NCBI RefSeq assembly: GCF_014237835.1
Contig: NZ_JACJVI010000005.1
Location: 186,001 to 250,000, forward strand
From: Rhizobium sp. AQ_MP
GTDB lineage: Bacteria > Pseudomonadota > Alphaproteobacteria > Rhizobiales > Rhizobiaceae
Reading direction: 5' to 3'
Length of the DNA stretch: 64,000 nt
Part shown: positions 53,946 through 62,203 of the stretch, piece after piece
Numbering within the stretch: the stretch's first letter is position 1
How the letters are laid out: every line of letters begins with the position of its first letter
The notes under the pieces: generated by a model
The model's input: the letters and a program-made list of their open reading frames with translations, nothing else
Database searches by the model: none
Told to the model about the DNA's origin: nothing
Position numbers and translations under genes: made by a program

Positions 53946-55346
53946 ATGTTTCTTTCGGTTTTCGACGTGTTCAAGATCGGCGTCGGCCCCTCGAGTTCCC
54001 ACACCATGGGTCCGATGACGGCGGCCAACCGGTTTCTCGAGCTCATTCTCTCCGACCAGTGGCCACGTCCGGCAGGTACGCATGTCGCCGCGTTGAAGGC
54101 CAGTCTGCATGGATCGCTCGCCTATACCGGCATCGGTCACGGCACCGGCAATGCCGTCATCATCGGCCTGATGGGGGAGGCGCCTGATCGTGTCGATCCC
54201 GATCGCATGGAGACGATCATCGCGGAGGTCGAACGGACCGGCCGCGTGACGCCGCCCGGCCATCCGCCTTATATCTTCCAGCCGAAGGACGATCTCGTCT
54301 ACGACAAGAAGACGCCCCTCTCGGGCCATGCCAATGGCATGCGACTGTCTGCACTCGACAGGGACGGGCGCGTCCTGCTCACCCAGATCTATTATTCCAT
54401 CGGCGGCGGCTTCGTCGTCACCGATACCGAGCTTCTCGCCATGCAGAAGCAGAAGAAGCAGGCCTCTAGCCAGAAGGTGCCCTATCCCTTTGCGTCGGCA
54501 AAGGAGATGCTGGCCATGGCTGCGTCCTCAGGCCTGTCGATTGCCCAGATGAAGCGGGCGAATGAGGAAGTGGTCCGCAGCCCCGAGGAGCTCGATGCCG
54601 GTCTCGACCGGATCTGGGATGCCATGTCGAGCTGCATCGATCGCGGTCTGCGCCAGGAAGGCCAGCTACCGGGTGGCTTGAAGGTCCGCCGCCGGGCCAA
54701 ATCGATCCACGACAAGCTGCAGGAAGAATGGCGCTCCAACCGCCTCAATCCCGTTCTCGCCAATGACTGGCTCTCCGTCTATGCCATGGCGGTCAACGAG
54801 GAGAATGCCGCCGGTGGCCGTGTCGTGACCTCGCCGACCAATGGGGCAGCCGGTGTCGTTCCGGCGACCATCCGCTACTACCTGCATTTCCATCCCGATG
54901 CCGACCAGCAAGGCATCCGGGACTATCTGCTGACGGCAGCAGCCATCGGCGGGATCATCAAGCACAATGCCTCGATTTCTGGCGCGGAAGTCGGCTGTCA
55001 GGGCGAGGTCGGTTCGGCCTCGGCCATGGCCGCCGCCGGTCTGGCTGCGGTCATGGGCGGCACGCCGGAGCAGATTGAAAATGCTGCCGAAATTGCGCTC
55101 GAACATCATCTCGGCATGACCTGCGACCCGGTCGCCGGCCTCGTGCAGGTACCCTGCATCGAGCGCAACGCGCTCGGCGCCGTCAAGGCCGTCACCGCCG
55201 CGTCCCTGGCCTTGAAGGGCGACGGCCAGCATTTCGTGCCGCTGGATGCCGCGATCGAAACCATGCGCCAGACCGGCAACGACATGAACGAGAAATACAA
55301 GGAAACCTCGCTCGGCGGGTTGGCCGTCAACGTTGTCGAATGTTGA
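53946..55346 (+). CDS. sdaA: L-serine ammonia-lyase (iron-sulfur dependent)
   Basis: A 466-residue single-chain serine dehydratase that converts L-serine to pyruvate and ammonia. The start [20 protein letters not shown] at 53946 is the classic N-terminus with the SSSHT motif. The [4Fe-4S] Cys ligands lie in [18 protein letters not shown] and [11 protein letters not shown]. It stands alone behind a repeat element; no glycine or serine riboswitch was recognised. Confidence 0.94.
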   Translation: MFLSVFDVFKIGVGPSSSHTMGPMTAANRFLELILSDQWPRPAGTHVAALKASLHGSLAYTGIGHGTGNAVIIGLMGEAPDRVDPDRMETIIAEVERTGRVTPPGHPPYIFQPKDDLVYDKKTPLSGHANGMRLSALDRDGRVLLTQIYYSIGGGFVVTDTELLAMQKQKKQASSQKVPYPFASAKEMLAMAASSGLSIAQMKRANEEVVRSPEELDAGLDRIWDAMSSCIDRGLRQEGQLPGGLKVRRRAKSIHDKLQEEWRSNRLNPVLANDWLSVYAMAVNEENAAGGRVVTSPTNGAAGVVPATIRYYLHFHPDADQQGIRDYLLTAAAIGGIIKHNASISGAEVGCQGEVGSASAMAAAGLAAVMGGTPEQIENAAEIALEHHLGMTCDPVAGLVQVPCIERNALGAVKAVTAASLALKGDGQHFVPLDAAIETMRQTGNDMNEKYKETSLGGLAVNVVEC

Positions 55347-55377
55347 TACGGAGTCACTCGATCTTCGGTGAAAACTG

Positions 55378-55536
55378 ATGCATGCGATGATTGTCTTGCT
55401 GAGCAAGCTTAGAGCCTCTCTGGATGGGAAGCTCTTTGAAAACTGTTACGCCTGCAGACTGCTGTTGGATCTTGTTTGGATATGCCTCGGAATTCTCGGA
55501 ATGTATTTCGCAGTCTATAGATTTTTAGAGTCGTGA
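55378..55536 (+). CDS. Small CXXC membrane protein, copy 1 of a tandem pair
   Basis: Fifty-two codons, too short for usual gene-calling cut-offs, starting 32 bp after the sdaA stop in a stretch of lower GC. The protein begins MHAMIVLLSKLRASLD, has a CYAC motif (residues 23-26) and then a hydrophobic helix (about 28-48). It aligns without gaps with the next open frame (16 of 52 identical, many more similar, same length, CXXC in the same place). This shared pattern across both frames argues for real coding. No clear ribosome site is seen. Function unknown. Confidence 0.6.
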   Translation: MHAMIVLLSKLRASLDGKLFENCYACRLLLDLVWICLGILGMYFAVYRFLES

Positions 55537-55612
55537 GAGAATTCTCGGCGGTCTGTCGGTCTGAATCGTACAAAGCAGATTCGTGAAACCTCTGAGAATT
55601 AGAGTAGGGATG

Positions 55613-55770
55613 ATGCATGCAATATTCGTCTTGATAAGCAAAATTAATGATTTTATTGATAAGAGAATTTTAAACGACTGCGTGAATTGCAGGGTGGCTT
55701 TGGATTATGCTTTGGTGGTTTTTGGCGTAATCGTGTTGTACTATAAGGTTGCATCTGTTTGGGGGGGTAA
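55613..55770 (+). CDS. Small CXXC membrane protein, copy 2, frame lost at a G7 tract by the stop
   Basis: Begins MHAIFVLISKINDFID, with CVNC at residues 23-26 and a hydrophobic stretch (ALDYALVVFGVIVLYY). In the given sequence the frame runs past GGGGGGG (55761-55767) and on for 500 bases over the DUF1489 gene. One extra G would bring TAA at 55768-55770 into frame and give exactly 52 residues, the length of copy 1. The ATG follows AGTAGGG; ATG at 55610 is an alternative. Either a sequencing slip, a frameshifted gene or a phase-variable tract. Coordinates assume the TAA is the true end. Confidence 0.5.
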
Positions 55771-56001
55771 ACGAAGTGGCAATGCTTCAATCCGGCGTTG
55801 CGTAAAGGAGCTGGAGATCGGTCCGAGGAGCAATCGAGATCGCACTCCAGATCCAGATTCGTGCTGGTTTCCAGGGCTTCATTCTCAACAGCATGTGAGA
55901 CATTCTCCCCGCGGCCCTTACGCCACCGAATCTGTTGAGCACATCACCTCTGCGACACCCCGGCCCTTGACCCGCCGCAGGGACAGGCTATCTCGGATGT
56001 C

Positions 56002-56439
56002 ATGGCACTGCATCTCCTCAAGCTCTGCGTCGGAGCCGACTCCATCGATGATCTGCGCGACTGGGTCGCCGAACGCTGCCTCGTGGCGGTTGCAGCGGGT
56101 CTGGAGCCGCATTCCTCGCATGTCACCCGCATGGTCCCGAAGCGAACGGAAGAATTGCTTGATGGCGGATCGCTCTACTGGATCATCAAGGGCCAGCTTT
56201 CGGCCCGTCAGAAGCTGCTTGATATCAAGACCTTCACCGGTGGCGATGGCATTACGCGCTGTGAGCTGATCCTCGGACCCGAAGTCATCGAGGTGGCGCC
56301 GGCACCGCGCCGCCCGTTCCAGGGCTGGCGCTATCTGGAGGCGGATGCGGCGCCCCGCGACCTGTCAGCCTCCGGCGCCAATATCGAGAACATGCCCGAC
56401 GATCTGAAGCGGGAACTCGCGGAACTCGGCCTGCTCTGA
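56002..56439 (+). CDS. DUF1489 family protein
   Basis: A 145-residue protein matching the alphaproteobacterial DUF1489 pattern: MALHLLKLCVGADSIDDLRD at the start, VTRMVPKRTEELLDGGSLYW in the middle and RRPFQGWRYLEADAAPRDL near the end. Function is unknown. An overlapping frame coming from the upstream small gene is not considered coding here. Confidence 0.85.
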   Translation: MALHLLKLCVGADSIDDLRDWVAERCLVAVAAGLEPHSSHVTRMVPKRTEELLDGGSLYWIIKGQLSARQKLLDIKTFTGGDGITRCELILGPEVIEVAPAPRRPFQGWRYLEADAAPRDLSASGANIENMPDDLKRELAELGLL

Positions 56440-56550
56440 AGCCGACACGCGCTCAGGCTGCTTGTGCAAATCAGGCTCGCCCGCTAGCCTCGCCATCGGG
56501 GATCGCCGTGCCGCTGGGGCCAGACGTGTGATCCGGGATCCGGGGGGATC

Positions 56551-57636
56551 ATGAAATTTCTGTTGTTGCCGTGCCTGGCGTTTTCGCTTCTTGCGACCGC
56601 CGCTTCTTCCGTTCGCGCGGAGGAGCCGTCCATCGATCTGAAGCTTTTTGGGAAACACGAGATCGAAGGCGGCTTGAGCACCTGCCATCTCGCCTTCTGG
56701 CAGAGCAACAAGGATCCCGACACCGACAAATACGCCTATCTGATCTACATGCCCTACGACAAGGATGGCGTCGAGATGCAGGCGGTCGTCGAAATCGGCA
56801 AGGAAAAGATCGCGCTCAATGAAAGTGCACGCGGCGATTTCGATCCGCCGTCGCGGCTCGGTTACCGGCTCTATTCCAGTGTCGACCATGAGACGCATGT
56901 GCTTGTGCGGATCGAGGAGGCCGTTGTCACCGGCTCGCTGCAGACGATCGGCAAGGCGACGGTGACCGTGGTGCGGCCGGATCTTCCCCCATTTGTTGCG
57001 GGCGCCAAGGGAGTGATCGGTTGCCCTGGAGGATCTGAACCTGAGACGGCTGCGGCGCCTGCCGAACAGGTTTCCGATGAGGGCGCCGCCGCGGGCGGTG
57101 CGTCGCCCTATACCGGACCTGTCGGTCTGCCGCTTGCGCCGCCGGTCCTGCTTGCTTCGACAAATGAGGTACCTGCTGCCGTGCGGCGCGAGATTGCGAC
57201 CTATGCGCCGGATCAATGCAGCGAGCCTGATACGCTGGCCTATCCCGGCCAGCGCTATGGCCTGTCCGGCAGTTTCATTCTCTGGGAAGTACCGTGTTTC
57301 CTCGGTGCGTACCAGGGGACCAGCATCTTCGCGATCACCCAGGATCCGCCTTCCGACTGGGCGACGATGCTGAGCCTGCCCAATCCGCCGGCGCTCGAGG
57401 GCGAGAACAATGCCCAGATGATGAACCCGGAGGTCTTTGCCGAGAAGGGCGTGTTTCTCTCGACCTCGCTCGGGCGCGGCGAGGGGGATTGCGGCACCTA
57501 TCAGGTTTTCCGCCTGATGGATGCGCCGGGCGAGACCTTCGAATTCCAGCTGATGGAGTATCGCGAGAAAATCGAATGCGACGGCGTGCAAAGCGAGCCA
57601 TCCGAATGGCCGCTGCAGTTCTCAGCCGGGGAGTGA
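56551..57636 (+). CDS. Exported protein with DUF1176-like C-terminal domain
   Basis: A 361-residue protein behind GGGGGGAT with a signal peptide (hydrophobic residues 3-17, likely cleavage after VRA at 23). The N-terminal domain (about 30-145) contains Cys in STCHLAFWQ. A Pro/Ala-rich linker (about 155-195) precedes a C-terminal domain with paired Cys (DQCSEPDTLAYPG, LWEVPCFLGAYQG, GDCGTYQVFRL) that resembles DUF1176. It is periplasmic by inference; function unknown. Confidence 0.78.
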   Translation: MKFLLLPCLAFSLLATAASSVRAEEPSIDLKLFGKHEIEGGLSTCHLAFWQSNKDPDTDKYAYLIYMPYDKDGVEMQAVVEIGKEKIALNESARGDFDPPSRLGYRLYSSVDHETHVLVRIEEAVVTGSLQTIGKATVTVVRPDLPPFVAGAKGVIGCPGGSEPETAAAPAEQVSDEGAAAGGASPYTGPVGLPLAPPVLLASTNEVPAAVRREIATYAPDQCSEPDTLAYPGQRYGLSGSFILWEVPCFLGAYQGTSIFAITQDPPSDWATMLSLPNPPALEGENNAQMMNPEVFAEKGVFLSTSLGRGEGDCGTYQVFRLMDAPGETFEFQLMEYREKIECDGVQSEPSEWPLQFSAGE

Positions 57637-57752
57637 GGCTGCGTTTGGCGCGTTGAAGCGCCGAGCGCCTCAAATTGTGCGCCTCTAAGCTGATCCGAAG
57701 CCTTGTGGGTCGATGGTGTCCTTTACGGCAAAAGCGTGCTATGGGCGCGGCC

Positions 57753-58820
57753 ATGACGACGGTACCCGACTTCCTGACCCGCGCCATTCCCGGTCCCGCC
57801 CCCTATGGGCGGGCGGTGTTTGCCGTTGCACCTATGATCGACTGGACGGATCGGCATTGTCGCTTCTTCCATCGCCAGCTTTCGGCCCGCGCGTTGCTCT
57901 ATACCGAGATGGTGGTGGCCGATGCGATCATTCATGGGCCGCGGGAGAAGCTCTTGTCGTTCAGCGATGCCGAACATCCGGTGGCGCTGCAGCTCGGCGG
58001 GTCGGATCCGGCAAAGCTTGTCGAGGCGGTGAAGATCGCGGCCGATTACGGCTATGACGAGATCAACCTCAATGTCGGATGCCCGTCGGACCGTGTGCAG
58101 TCGGGGACCTTCGGGGCTTGCCTGATGCAGACGCCGGAGGTGGTCGAGGCCTGTGTGGGCGCGATGAAAAAGGTGGCGACGGTGCCGGTGACCGTCAAGT
58201 GCCGGATCGGGGTGGACGAGCAGGAGCCGTCGGAGGTGCTGCCCGATTTTCTGGCCCGGATGATCGGGGCGGGCGCCGAGGCGATCTGGATCCATGCCCG
58301 CAAGGCCTGGCTGAAGGGGCTTTCGCCGAAGGAAAACCGGGAAATTCCGCCGCTGGATTACGAACTCGTCACCCGGATGAAGCGGGAAAATCCCGGTGTT
58401 TTCCTCGGCATCAATGGCGGGATCACCGATCTCGATCAGGCGGTTTCCCATCTCAGCGTCATGGACGGGGTGATGCTCGGGCGGGCGAGCTATCACAATG
58501 CGACGCTTTTGACCGAGGTCGATGCCCGCATCTATGGCGAAGCGGCTGTTTCGGTCGACTGGGACCGGGTGCGTGATGCGATGATCGGTTATGCGGAGCG
58601 GGTGATCGCTTCGGGCGGACGGCTCAACCATGTGACGCGGCATATGGTCGGGCTGTTCCAGGGCTATGCCGGGGCGCGCCGCTACCGGCAGATCCTGTCG
58701 TCTGAGGCGACGAAGCCGGGTGTTTCGCCGGATCTGATCGCCGAGGCCTTTGCGGCGGTCGACATTGCCAGCGGGCCTAAGACACAGGGTACGTCCAGCG
58801 CTTCTGCCGCTGCGGAGTAA
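57753..58820 (+). CDS. dusA: tRNA-dihydrouridine synthase A
   Basis: About 355 residues; ATG at 57753 chosen, 57741 possible, neither with a clear ribosome site. FAVAPMIDWTDRHCRFFHR is the DusA N-terminal FMN-binding motif, NLNVGCPSDRVQSGTFGACLM contains the catalytic Cys, and the C-terminal helical tRNA-binding domain includes VTRHMVGLFQGYAGARRYRQ. It reduces U20/U20a in tRNA D loops. Converges with cspA. Confidence 0.93.
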   Translation: MTTVPDFLTRAIPGPAPYGRAVFAVAPMIDWTDRHCRFFHRQLSARALLYTEMVVADAIIHGPREKLLSFSDAEHPVALQLGGSDPAKLVEAVKIAADYGYDEINLNVGCPSDRVQSGTFGACLMQTPEVVEACVGAMKKVATVPVTVKCRIGVDEQEPSEVLPDFLARMIGAGAEAIWIHARKAWLKGLSPKENREIPPLDYELVTRMKRENPGVFLGINGGITDLDQAVSHLSVMDGVMLGRASYHNATLLTEVDARIYGEAAVSVDWDRVRDAMIGYAERVIASGGRLNHVTRHMVGLFQGYAGARRYRQILSSEATKPGVSPDLIAEAFAAVDIASGPKTQGTSSASAAAE

Positions 58821-58879
58821 GTCCTAGCGCGGCATTTCGGCGTTTTTCTGGACGGCGTTTTTCTGGTCCTGGAAACGAA

Positions 58880-58902
58880 AATGGCGTCCCGGGGGACGCC
58901 AT
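58880..58902 (-). terminator. Terminator of cspA
   Basis: AATGGCGTCCC and GGGACGCCATT form a stem around a one- to two-base loop, followed on the minus strand by TTTTCG. It starts 13 bp after the cspA stop and may also stop dusA transcription on the other strand. Confidence 0.75.
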
Positions 58903-58914
58903 TCGAAATCTTGA

Positions 58915-59127
58915 TCAGGCAGCCTGGATGTTGACGGCCTTGGGGCCCTTGCCCATGCGGTCCGGCTCGGTGTCGAAGGTGACCTGCTGGCCGTCCTTCA
59001 GGGTCTGGAGACCCGATGCCTGCAGCGCGGAGATGTGGACGAAGACGTCCTTTGCGCCGCCTTCCGGGGTGATGAAGCCGAAGCCCTTGTCCTGGTTGAA
59101 GAATTTAACGGTGCCCTTGGTGGCCAT
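58915..59127 (-). CDS. cspA: Cold-shock protein (CspA family)
   Basis: Seventy residues, [20 protein letters not shown] at the start, with RNA-binding motifs KGFGFI (RNP1) and VFVHI (RNP2). A nucleic-acid chaperone that keeps mRNA unstructured. The ribosome site on the minus strand is GGAACTCTCCC-like and weak. The long leader (about 440 bp to the next gene) could allow post-transcriptional control, as known for csp genes. Confidence 0.94.
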   Translation of the reverse strand: MATKGTVKFFNQDKGFGFITPEGGAKDVFVHISALQASGLQTLKDGQQVTFDTEPDRMGKGPKAVNIQAA

Positions 59128-59571
59128 GGGAGAGTTCCTTATTCCCGTGTTGTCGTCTGCGCCGCGGCCGGCGGACCGGAAGCGGCAAGGTAAAGTTCCG
59201 CCGAAACGGAACCGTCGAGTGGTCGCGATAACGGGGAAAGAACGTCTACCGGCGGGAGAAAGCCCCCAATGACCGCGCGGGCGGTCGATACAAGTCAGTC
59301 CAGTCTCCGGGATCAGTGGTGCCCGAACGTCGAAAGAGGTAGGGTCATTTCGGAATCTTGGCAAGTACGAAAAGTCACAGTCTGGCCGACAAAATCGTCT
59401 CAACGGGCTGAAATCCTTGGGAATTAAGGGGTGGTACCGTTTCCATGCCGAGCCCGGTCGTGCAGCCCGAGCCTGACCGCCGCCACAATCGCGACCGGGG
59501 ACAGAGACGTGTTCCGTCTTGAAGCAGCCGCCATCCGGGTTTAGGGGAGAGGTGGCTGGGCGCGGGAGTGG
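59128..59571. promoter_or_regulatory. Divergent gap between cspA and the J-domain gene
   Basis: No coding gene is convincing. On the cspA side it contains an inverted pair GTTCCG-CCGAAA-CGGAAC (59195-59212), about 70 nt before the cspA start, which could fold in a cspA leader RNA. The middle (about 59345-59425) is AT-richer and is the likeliest place for promoters. Confidence 0.4.
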
Positions 59572-60204
59572 ATGAGTATGGCGAAGACGGGTGCCGCAGT
59601 GATCGACCCTTACGAGCTCCTGGGCGTGGCCCGCGATGCCGACGAGGCCGCCATCAAGGCCGCCTATCGCAAGGTGGCGAAGACCGCCCATCCGGATGCC
59701 GGCGGCGATGCCGAGGCTTTTGCCAAAATCTCCGCCTGCTACGAGCTGCTCAAGGATCCCGTGCGCCGCCGGGTGTTCGACGACACCGGTTACGATCCGC
59801 AGCTTGCCGAGCCCGCCGACCTCAAGGGGCTGATGGTGCTGGAAACGCTGATCAACGACATGATCCTCGACGAGCGCGAGCCGGGCAGTTTCGATCCGGT
59901 CGCCGGGCTGCGCCGCAAGCTCACCGACGACATCCTCAAATGCCGCTTCCACATTCTCGAGCTGGAGCGCCACCGGGCCCGCGTGCGCAAGCATCTCGAC
60001 CGGCTCGGCCGCCGGCCCGACACCGACGTGCTCGGCTCGATGCTGCGGGCGCGGGCGCAATCGATCACCGATGCGATCAAGGCTTCGGATGCGCAGATCG
60101 CCGCGATCGAGCGGGCCTATTCCATGCTCGAGGGCTATTCCTACGAGATGGAGCCGTTGCCGGCCGAGATCGAGGCCGAGGATCTGCCGAAGGCGGCGGA
60201 GTAG
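59572..60204 (+). CDS. J-domain (DnaJ-like) protein
   Basis: A 210-residue protein with an N-terminal J domain (about residues 12-75, [23 protein letters not shown]) that retains the HPD motif in AHPDAGGD, so it should stimulate an Hsp70. The rest is a predicted helical region without Gly/Phe or zinc-finger domains, so it is not DnaJ itself. A start at 59578 (MAKTGA) is equally possible. Client or location unknown. Confidence 0.87.
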   Translation: MSMAKTGAAVIDPYELLGVARDADEAAIKAAYRKVAKTAHPDAGGDAEAFAKISACYELLKDPVRRRVFDDTGYDPQLAEPADLKGLMVLETLINDMILDEREPGSFDPVAGLRRKLTDDILKCRFHILELERHRARVRKHLDRLGRRPDTDVLGSMLRARAQSITDAIKASDAQIAAIERAYSMLEGYSYEMEPLPAEIEAEDLPKAAE

Positions 60205-60527
60205 AGAAGCTTTTCCCCTCCCAAACCCTCCCCACAACTCTCCCCACGGGTGTGGGGAGGGCTTAACCCGCCGGCCCTGATCGCGGGTGCCCTTGCCTGC
60301 GGCATCCCCCCCTCTGTCGGCTGCGCCGACATCTCCCCCACAGGTGGGGAAAGTGGAGGCCTCGTGCTTCGACGGGTGCCACCGTCCCCTTGAGGGGGAG
60401 GGTCGGGCCGCAGCTCCGGGGTGGGGTGACCACCTGTCCGGAGATCCGCTGTCGCCCAGCCTCGTCTCGCCCCCACCCGCCGCTTTGCGGCGACCTCCCC
60501 ACTCAAAGGGGAGGTGGGTGTGCGGCG
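60205..60527. repeat. Cluster of GC-rich palindromic repeats
   Basis: Contains CTCCCCACGGGTGTGGGGAG (about 60239-60258), CTGTCGGCTGCGCCGACA with CCCCCACAGGTGGGG (60312-60351), and a composite mirror repeat (60382-60517). The composite is of the same family as 37818-37961: left arm CCCTTGAGGGGGAGGGTCGG, right arm ending CTCAAAGGGGAGGTGG. No gene. Confidence 0.8.
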
Positions 60528-61085
60528 TCATGCGTGCGGTCCCTGGGCAGCCTGGCATGACGCATCCTGCGCCACGGGCCGGACGGCGGCGGGGGGATTT
60601 GCGGCCGGGCGCTTCTCGGGCTCGGGCTGGCGCCAGAGGCGGTCGCAGAGGGCGGTCACTTCCGGGGCGGGGTCGCTGGCATGCCAGGCGGCGAGCGCCG
60701 CCCTTTCGCTCGCCGGATGCGGGCCGGGGCGGGTGTGGATGCGCGCAACGATCGCCAGCGCCTGGCGCAGGTGATTGGCCGCCTCTCTGTCCTCGGGCCA
60801 TGTGCCGGGGGCGGTGCTGTCGTCCAGGGGCGGGAGCAGGTCGGCGGCCAGGGCCTGGAACTGCCGGCGTGCCTCGGGTTTGGCGCGGAGGGCGCAAGGT
60901 GGCAGCCTTTCGTCAGCGTTCAGCGGGTCGTTAGGCCGAAGCGCTGGGCCGCTGCAGTATCGGCTGCGCCGGCATTGGCGCCGTGGGCAGCGCCGCGGCA
61001 GGCCGCGTTTGTCGAAGGTTTCGCGCAGCAGGCGCAGCGTGAGTGGTTCGGGGCCGGGGGTATCTCGGGTTTGTCGGTCTGGCAT
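60528..61085 (-). CDS. Hypothetical protein with N-terminal Cys cluster
   Basis: A 185-residue protein starting [15 protein letters not shown] behind an excellent AAAGGAG site. Cys33, Cys38 and Cys44 ([12 protein letters not shown]) plus Cys64 (LPPC) could bind a zinc. The remainder is Arg/Ala-rich and probably helical. No family was recognised. It is isolated between two repeat-rich stretches. Confidence 0.65.
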   Translation of the reverse strand: MPDRQTRDTPGPEPLTLRLLRETFDKRGLPRRCPRRQCRRSRYCSGPALRPNDPLNADERLPPCALRAKPEARRQFQALAADLLPPLDDSTAPGTWPEDREAANHLRQALAIVARIHTRPGPHPASERAALAAWHASDPAPEVTALCDRLWRQPEPEKRPAANPPAAVRPVAQDASCQAAQGPHA

Positions 61086-62203
61086 GTCGGGCTCCTTTCG
61101 GTGATGAGGGAATTGGCGAAATAGGGAAATTCGGAAGGGGCGGGGCCCATCTCCCCCCTTGCGGGGGAGAAAGCGATTTCGATGAATTGGCCCGATCAGG
61201 GCCAAACATCAGAAATCGCAAGAGGGGGGCTCGGTCAGGGGAGTGCCCACGAAACTGGGCCCCTCTCTTGGAAAATCTGAAGTTTAGGCGGCTTGCGCTC
61301 GCCTAAGCCTTCGATTTTCCGTTCTCCCCCTCAAGGGGGGAGATAAAGCCTCGCATGCTTCGCCACCGGTCGGATCTTCATCCTCCGGGTGGGGCATTCA
61401 AGTCTCGGACGAGGCGCCAGAAGCAACCTGTCTAAGTAGTTTATGTGGCTCCTTCCGGCGCCTCGTTCGGCGTCTATTCCCGCTGCATGCGTCTCTCTGG
61501 CAAGGCGGCGACGGTCTTCGGGTCAGGCCCGAGGATGACCGGGCGTAGGGTCCGGCTTTGACAGAGTCCCCTCGAAGAAGTGTCTGCCAGAGCCTGGCCG
61601 GTGGCCCGGGAGGTTCCCGCCGGATGGTGCACCATTCCGACCGGGACCCTCGCCCGGGGGATGCGGCCATGGTCATTGGCGACCTCGGTCCTCATCCCCG
61701 CCGTTTGTTTCGCCCCGCTGTCTGGGTGTTCGCGACAGCGCGGGCGCCTTGTCTGTGTGCCTCTGAGGCACGTCCTTCCGATCAGGGTATCCAGGTTCTG
61801 GGGACATCCGACCCCATCACCCTCGTCAAGCCCTTCGTCCGGAGGGAGACCGTTGCAGCGGGCCGGGACTTCAGGTCTGCGACAACCCTCCACCCCGGCG
61901 CCGGCCCCGCCTCGCCTGACATCGCATCGTCAGGTGTATCCGAGGGCGGGACGGGGATTAGGATAAGAGGGTGGAAATGGGCGGGGATGAAAAAATGTGT
62001 GGGGGTTTGATTTTGTTGGAGGATTTTTGGAATTCATCCCCCTTGCCAGAACCTCAAAGGCAGAAAGTTCCACTGTCTGCCGAAACACGATGCACTGGAG
62101 AACAAAAAAAGTCGCCGATCCTTGATCCCGCCAAGAATGGAACGGCTCGCAATTGGGTTGAATAGCATTATTCTTTCTCCCAATGATGGAGGAGGTCTTT
62201 GGC
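61086..62203. other. Gene-free, palindrome-rich interval
   Basis: Holds a nested palindrome (61173-61219: GCGATTTC...GAAATCGC enclosing TTGGCCC-GATCA-GGGCCAA), CTCCCCCTCAAGGGGGGAG (about 61324-61342), and a 15-bp inverted pair at 61409-61423 and 61452-61466. It also holds a half-element TTCGGGTCAGGCCCGAGGAT (from 61517). Open frames here look like repeat translations. The last 170 bases become AT-richer and lead into the atypical gene at 62204. Confidence 0.6.

Noticed and set aside
56002..56269. Continuation of the second small CXXC protein over the DUF1489 gene
   Set aside because: The overlapping frame is low-complexity Ser/Arg-rich, while the DUF1489 frame is a clear family member.
58915..60897. 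660-codon reading of the cspA frame
   Set aside because: Only the last 70 codons from 59127 form the cold-shock protein; the rest is antisense to the J-domain gene and repeats.
60205..62203. CRISPR array
   Set aside because: Repeats are palindromes of varied size without regular spacing or unique spacers, and no cas gene is present.
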